Shown here: piece after piece, positions 60,214 through 64,000 of the stretch
Numbering within the stretch: the first letter of the stretch is position 1
Layout: each line of letters begins with the position of its first letter
The notes under the pieces: model-generated
Database searches by the model: none
Told to the model about the DNA's origin: nothing
What the model saw: only the letters and a program-made list of their open reading frames with translations
Position numbers and translations under genes: made by a program
From: Pyramidobacter porci
GTDB taxonomy: Bacteria > Synergistota > Synergistia > Synergistales > Dethiosulfovibrionaceae
Direction: 5' to 3'
Length of the DNA: 64,000 nucleotides
Assembly: GCF_009695745.1 (NCBI RefSeq)
Contig: NZ_VUNH01000011.1
Location: 1 to 64,000 of the forward strand

Positions 60214-61425
60214 TCAGAACGGATGCGGTTTATTCAAGAACGTTTTTTTGCTTGAGGTTTCTTTATCCCAGTTGTCCCCATCGATAATCGAGAGAATTTT
60301 CCTTCCAACGATGGCAGATGCCTGACCGGTTTCTGCGATGCCAGCCTTGCAATGATACTGCTGCAGACTCTTCAGATATTTTTGCCTGTCAAACGAAAGG
60401 ATATTATTTGCTAACTCACGGATGTTTTCAGCGATGGGAAAACCCCACTGCGCCATAGGCATATAGAATCCCCGTTCGCGCTCATAGGAGAGGCGATCCG
60501 GTGCAAAGATGAAAATAGGATTTCCCGTCAGGGAAAAATCCCAGACGGAGGACGAGTAGTCGGTGATAAGCGCGTCAGCAGCACAAAGTAAGCGCTGCAT
60601 ATCAGGATAATGGTTTAAATCAATGGCATTGCAAACGGTGCGAGGCGAAAAGGTAAGGCGGTGTGAACGATACCCGAATTGCCAGTTCTCTTGTGTTGCC
60701 TTTTTCAATGTCCCTTTGATAAATTCTATTTGGGTTTCATTTAAAAATGGATTGAGGGCGTTGAGAGAGGAATGTCGTGCCTTACGGAATGTCGGAGCAT
60801 AAAGAACAAATTTGTCATTTTCAGAGAGTCCCAGCTCTGACCTGACTTTTAACGCTATGGAATTGAGGGCTTGAGGAGTAAAAAAGACATCATTTCGGGG
60901 GAGTCCAATTTCCCATAAAGACTCCTTGGTGGAGAGGTGATCTTCTATTGCGCCTTGAGAGAAGACTGTGCAGCTTGAGAGAAAAATATGCGTTTTCGAA
61001 GCGGCCAGGTCCCTATCTTTAAGGATCGCGGGGCAACGATGCTGCGGTGCTGTTATTCTCTTGCAGGGGCCTCCTCCGTGCCATGTGTTCACGACAGTGG
61101 TGTGTCTCGAAAAAGGCATGTAGGAGACGCCACCGTTATTTGTCAGGAACACTCGCGAATGCAAACTCTTGATAAAGAAGGCAAGGGAGCGCTTGTTAAA
61201 AAAAGAAACGCCGTCAATCTGCGGAAACGGAGGATTGCAGGCGAAGCAGATATCGAGAACATGACCGTGCTGCAGGAGGTAGTTGCAGATTGAAGCAGGA
61301 CTGTCTGCATAACTCCCCAAATCATTAAGAAGTGTGATCCTGTCAGCTTTTACAGGGAAAAGTCTCAACGGGAACAACAGGAACCGAAGTATGTATTTTA
61401 TGGCAATTTTGCAATAAATATTCAT
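60214..61425 (-). CDS. TagB/TagF-like CDP-glycerol glycerophosphotransferase
   Basis: The 403-residue protein is a single-domain member of the CDP-glycerol glycerophosphotransferase family. Motifs are [20 protein letters not shown] (about 112), [12 protein letters not shown] (about 208), [36 protein letters not shown] (about 280) and a membrane-associating N-terminus (about 8-24). The family attaches the first (TagB) or following (TagF) glycerol phosphates to a lipid-linked primer on the cytoplasmic face. Its size suits TagB better than the larger TagF. It lies directly after the exporter genes. Confidence 0.85.
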   Translation of the reverse strand: MNIYCKIAIKYILRFLLFPLRLFPVKADRITLLNDLGSYADSPASICNYLLQHGHVLDICFACNPPFPQIDGVSFFNKRSLAFFIKSLHSRVFLTNNGGVSYMPFSRHTTVVNTWHGGGPCKRITAPQHRCPAILKDRDLAASKTHIFLSSCTVFSQGAIEDHLSTKESLWEIGLPRNDVFFTPQALNSIALKVRSELGLSENDKFVLYAPTFRKARHSSLNALNPFLNETQIEFIKGTLKKATQENWQFGYRSHRLTFSPRTVCNAIDLNHYPDMQRLLCAADALITDYSSSVWDFSLTGNPIFIFAPDRLSYERERGFYMPMAQWGFPIAENIRELANNILSFDRQKYLKSLQQYHCKAGIAETGQASAIVGRKILSIIDGDNWDKETSSKKTFLNKPHPF

Positions 61426-61466
61426 ACACTCGAACCTCGAATAAAATGTACTGTATTATCTCTTAA

Positions 61467-62207
61467 TTATCTCTCATCCAAAAACGCCTCATAGCGGGCG
61501 CAGACATCGTCCACCCGATCCCCGAATTCGACCTGCCGGCCCTTATGGAGCCAGAGAACTTTATTGCACATGTTTTGCACTTGCTCAAGCGAATGGGACA
61601 CCAAAATGGTGGTCGCGCCGCCGCGGATGATCTCCTGCATTTTTTCTTCGCTGCGCTTGCGGAACGCGCCGTCGCCCACGGACAGCACTTCGTCGAGGAT
61701 GAGGATGTCGGGATCGACGAGCGAGGCGATGGAAAAGGCAAGGCGCGATTTCATGCCTGAAGAAAGCTGCCTGAAGGGGCGGTCCTGAAACTCCGCAAGT
61801 TCGGCGAAAGCGATAATTTCGTCGTATTTGTCGTTCATAAAGCCGCGGGTGTAGCCCAGCATGGCACCACGCAGGTAGGTGTTTTCCCGCACCGTCAGAT
61901 CGTTGTCGAAGCCGCTGGCAAGTTCCAGCAGGGCGGCGATGTTTCCTAGGCAGCGCACACAGCCTTCGGTGGGTTTCATGATGCCGGAAATGGCTTTGAG
62001 CAAAGTCGATTTGCCGGCACCGTTCGTGCCGATGATGCCCAGCATGTCGCCCTTTTCAAGGGAGAAAGTGATGTGGCGGTCGGCCCAAAATTCCTGCACG
62101 TGGTAGTCTCCTTTTATTTTTTGGATGACATAGTCTTTGAGGCCGATAGCTTTGAAATCTCCGATTTTGTAACGGATTGAGACATCCTTTAATTCAATGA
62201 CAGACAT
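61467..62207 (-). CDS. Polysaccharide or teichoic-acid exporter ATP-binding protein
   Basis: The 246-residue ATPase is of the TagH/Wzt/KpsT type, powering export of a finished lipid-linked polymer. Motifs are Walker A GIIGTNGAGKSTLLKAISG, signature LSSGMKSRLAFSIASLVDPD, Walker B ILILDEVLSVGD and the switch VSHSLEQV. It is short and lacks the C-terminal carbohydrate-binding domain found in Wzt and the extension of Bacillus TagH, so export is probably not end-group-selected. ATG 62207 has AGGTGA five bases upstream; the permease stop is 12 bases before it. Confidence 0.9.
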   Translation of the reverse strand: MSVIELKDVSIRYKIGDFKAIGLKDYVIQKIKGDYHVQEFWADRHITFSLEKGDMLGIIGTNGAGKSTLLKAISGIMKPTEGCVRCLGNIAALLELASGFDNDLTVRENTYLRGAMLGYTRGFMNDKYDEIIAFAELAEFQDRPFRQLSSGMKSRLAFSIASLVDPDILILDEVLSVGDGAFRKRSEEKMQEIIRGGATTILVSHSLEQVQNMCNKVLWLHKGRQVEFGDRVDDVCARYEAFLDER

Positions 62208-62219
62208 GGCGTTCACCTG

Positions 62220-62987
62220 TTACACGTAGTAAAGAAATTCGGTGTTGTATTTTCGATACATCCAGCAGCCCAGCAAAAGGACAGCAGCCACGTCGAAGGC
62301 CATCAGCAGGTGAAAGGTGACAGTGGGAACGGTGTCTTCAATGACGATTTTTCTGAAATAGCGGATAAAAAGATAGACTGGATTGATCAGAAACGCATAT
62401 TGCGCCGTAGTGCTGAAACTGTCGATGCTGTAGAAAATGGCGGACATGTACATAAGCAGCTGAGAAAAAATGGACCACAGATATTGAATGTCGCGGAAAA
62501 AAACGAACAAGGCCGACAGCACCAGCCCCATGCCGATGTTGAACAGCATCAGCAGCGCTACGGGATAGAGAAGAAAGATGAACTTCCACGTGAAAGTAAT
62601 ATGGTCGATCAGACAAAAAATGAAAAAGACGACAAGAGTCAGGCCAAAATTGATGAGGGTCTGACAGTTTTTGGAGAGGAGAAACAGATACTTGGGGACG
62701 TTGACCTTGGTAAAGATCGCGGCGTTGCCGAGGAGCGACGTCATCCCTTGCGTTGCGGACTCGTTGAAGTAGGCGAAGACAAGATTGCCGCAGAACAGGT
62801 AAGTGGTGTAGTGCAACATGGTGCGGCCGAAAAAGTGGGTGAAGACAAGCCGCATGACCAGCAGCATCGCCAGCGGCGAAAGAATGCTCCATCCCATTCC
62901 GAGAACGGTTCGTTTGTATTTTTTCTTGAAATCGCGCTTCACCAGTTCCTCAAAGAGAAACTGGTGTTTTTTGTATTTTTCAAGCAT
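62220..62987 (-). CDS. Polysaccharide or teichoic-acid exporter permease
   Basis: The 255-residue ABC-2-type permease has six membrane segments and pairs with the next ATPase. The N-terminal amphipathic helix (LFEELVKRDFKKKYKRTVLGMGWSILSPL) is typical of TagG, RfbA and KpsM proteins. ATG 62987 follows AAGGAG; a frame to 63134 runs into the promoter region and is not supported. It is the first gene of the minus-strand operon. Confidence 0.9.
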   Translation of the reverse strand: MLEKYKKHQFLFEELVKRDFKKKYKRTVLGMGWSILSPLAMLLVMRLVFTHFFGRTMLHYTTYLFCGNLVFAYFNESATQGMTSLLGNAAIFTKVNVPKYLFLLSKNCQTLINFGLTLVVFFIFCLIDHITFTWKFIFLLYPVALLMLFNIGMGLVLSALFVFFRDIQYLWSIFSQLLMYMSAIFYSIDSFSTTAQYAFLINPVYLFIRYFRKIVIEDTVPTVTFHLLMAFDVAAVLLLGCWMYRKYNTEFLYYV

Positions 62988-63426
62988 GAGACGCTCCTTG
63001 CTTTGGCATGATATGTAACAGTTATGGGGATATCCGTTTTCGAACGGAACGGCGTTTCTCCTCGGCGCGCCGCTGCCGCGGAATGCGGCGATCCTGCTGC
63101 CGCTTTTTATAGCGGCTCCGTATATCAGGTACAAACGGTTCTCTTTACTTAAAAACTTAAAATCTTCAAAACGGCTTACTTAAATCGGCAAGCGACGCGA
63201 CGTGCTCATTATACGCAAGGTTCCGGAAAAATGCCAGTTTGCAGTGGATCCTGCTTTGTCGGGGGCGTTGGCGCGGCGTCTGCCGGTCGGTTTGTTTCAC
63301 GGGCGCACTGCCGCGCGGAGCGGCGAGGCGCTGAAGGGGAGATTCTCCTCGAAAAAGACAAACTGGTTGTATTTTAGATGATGGAAAAGCACTCTTGATG
63401 ATGTAACAGGAAAGGAGGTGAGAACG
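62988..63426. other. Divergent intergenic region
   Basis: This 439-base region lies between the exporter operon (minus) and the DUF1659 gene (plus). The left part holds the exporter promoter and leader, and the middle has three ACTTAAA-like repeats (about 63147-63185). I see no gene in it. Confidence 0.5.
63106..63134 (-). promoter_or_regulatory. Promoter of the exporter and teichoic-acid-like operon
   Basis: On the minus strand TTGTAC (63129-63134) and TATAAA (63106-63111) are 17 bases apart, about 120 bases before the permease start. The GCCGC/GCGGC hairpin (about 63099-63116) covers the -10. TTGAAG with TAAAGA a little further upstream is a second candidate. Confidence 0.5.
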
Positions 63427-63651
63427 ATGGTTGCACAGATTGTTCTTGCGAACTGCAAACTGCGCATCAAAACCAAGGCCGGCGCGCTGGAGAACGGCGC
63501 CGACAAGGTAAAGAGCATTTCCCTGACCGGGATCCGGGAAGGGGCCGAAGGCCAGCCGCTGCTCGACGTGGCGGACGCGATCGGCACGGTGATCAGCAAT
63601 CCGGTATTGGAAGTGCTGCGCGTTGACGAGAACGTGGTTTCCGCCGAATAA
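63427..63651 (+). CDS. DUF1659 family small protein
   Basis: The 74-residue protein has the family pattern of a short beta-rich protein: LRIKTKAGALENGADKVKSISLTGIREGAEGQPLLDVADAIGTVISNP. Its function is unknown. An excellent AAAGGAGGTGA site supports ATG 63427 over GTG 63418. In many Firmicutes and Synergistota it is paired with DUF2922, as here. Confidence 0.87.
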   Translation: MVAQIVLANCKLRIKTKAGALENGADKVKSISLTGIREGAEGQPLLDVADAIGTVISNPVLEVLRVDENVVSAE

Positions 63652-63690
63652 GGCGGTTTGTGACGGGAAAAACGAAAGGAGGTGACAGGG

Positions 63691-63906
63691 ATGCCCAAGA
63701 CCCTTGCGATGAAATTCGGCCTGGCCAGCGGCGGCAAGCGCACCATTTCGGTGTCCGACGTGAAGGACGACGTGAACGCGGAGACGGTGACCGGCTGCAT
63801 GAACGCCATCGTCGGCGCCGGCACGGCGTTCGACGACGCGCCGACCAGCTCGCTCAAGGCGGAACTGACCGAGCGCACTACCACGGTGCTGCTGGACAAC
63901 GAATAA
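63691..63906 (+). CDS. DUF2922 family small protein
   Basis: The 71-residue protein shows the DUF2922 pattern: LAMKFGLASGGKRTISVSDVKDDVNAETV, CMNAIVGAGTAF, and a C-terminal LKAELTERTTTVLLDN. Function is unknown. AAAGGAGGTGACAGGG lies just upstream. It is 39 bases after the DUF1659 gene. A GGCG/CGCC hairpin (about 63925-63942) follows and may end the unit. Confidence 0.87.
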   Translation: MPKTLAMKFGLASGGKRTISVSDVKDDVNAETVTGCMNAIVGAGTAFDDAPTSSLKAELTERTTTVLLDNE

Positions 63907-64000
63907 ACTGAAAAAACAAGAGCGGCGTTCCGCGGAGCGCCGCCATGAAAATAGAGGCGGCGGAGAGTCTTTCTTTGCCGCGCGCGACGACAAACGCCCG

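Noticed and set aside
1-64000. Search for rRNA, tRNA, CRISPR arrays and prophage genes
   Set aside because: I found no convincing candidate by eye; a tRNAscan or CRISPR finder run would be decisive.

Overview
The window looks like a chromosomal segment of an anaerobic, diderm, amino-acid-fermenting bacterium, most likely a member of the Synergistota close to Pyramidobacter. This rests on the mix of gene families (exported C69 dipeptidases, fused binding-protein/permease amino-acid importers, the paired DUF1659/DUF2922 small genes, SUF without ISC) and is an inference; no 16S gene or other taxonomic marker lies in the window. No rRNA, tRNA or CRISPR array was recognised. Core regions are GC-rich. 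Two stretches are visibly poorer in GC: about 0.1-8.3 kb and about 47-63 kb.

Layout. (1) 1-0.8 kb: the start of a minus-strand gene and an IS200/IS605-type transposase with hairpin ends. (2) 1.2-8.3 kb, plus strand: a catabolic island of MmgE/PrpD protein, two-subunit class I fumarase/tartrate-dehydratase-like enzyme, PatB/MalY PLP enzyme, YfcC/DcuC-type carrier and M20 amidohydrolase. (3) 8.5-12.5 kb, minus: an amino-acid ABC importer with one ATPase and two fused binding-protein/permease proteins. (4) 12.9-17.8 kb, plus: sufCBDSU for Fe-S assembly. (5) 18-20.7 kb: exported nucleoside hydrolase and M18 aminopeptidase. (6) 20.8-29.4 kb, minus: three exported C69 dipeptidases, an AstE-like deacylase, an ion-transporter-type permease with a tiny membrane partner, and a small secreted protein; together a plausible extracytoplasmic peptide-use system. 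(7) 29.9-38.2 kb: nitronate-monooxygenase-like flavoprotein, orphan membrane-fusion protein, YbaK deacylase, DUF1294, YbgC thioesterase, PuuD-like amidotransferase, a Crp/Fnr regulator divergent from an Fe-S protein, a small sigma factor, and a MazEF-type toxin-antitoxin pair. (8) 38.2-45.1 kb: a 1137-residue LtaS/OpgB-like sulfatase with apparent ILEI-type C-terminal domains, a cyclase-family hydrolase, galE, an ATPase remnant and a DinJ/YafQ pair. (9) 45.5-63 kb: a surface-glycan locus with UDP-glucose dehydrogenase, a coiled-coil/methyltransferase-like protein, multi-domain glycosyltransferases, an acyltransferase, and a minus-strand teichoic-acid-like set (TagD, two TagB/TagF-like proteins, TagGH-like exporter). 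(10) 63.4-63.9 kb: DUF1659 and DUF2922 genes.

How it fits together. Importers, exported peptidases and amidohydrolases point to a peptide and amino-acid economy, with SUF supplying Fe-S clusters to enzymes such as the fumarase-like dehydratase. The glycan locus appears to build a glycerol-phosphate-containing polymer: TagD makes CDP-glycerol, TagF-like proteins polymerise or attach it, and an ABC-2 exporter moves the product. Such a set in a presumed diderm, together with the LtaS-like/ILEI fusion, is the most interesting biology here. A second strong signal is a 20-bp perfect parS-like palindrome at 34.88 kb beside a hairpin module that recurs at 20.7 kb, which could place the window in the origin-proximal part of the chromosome.
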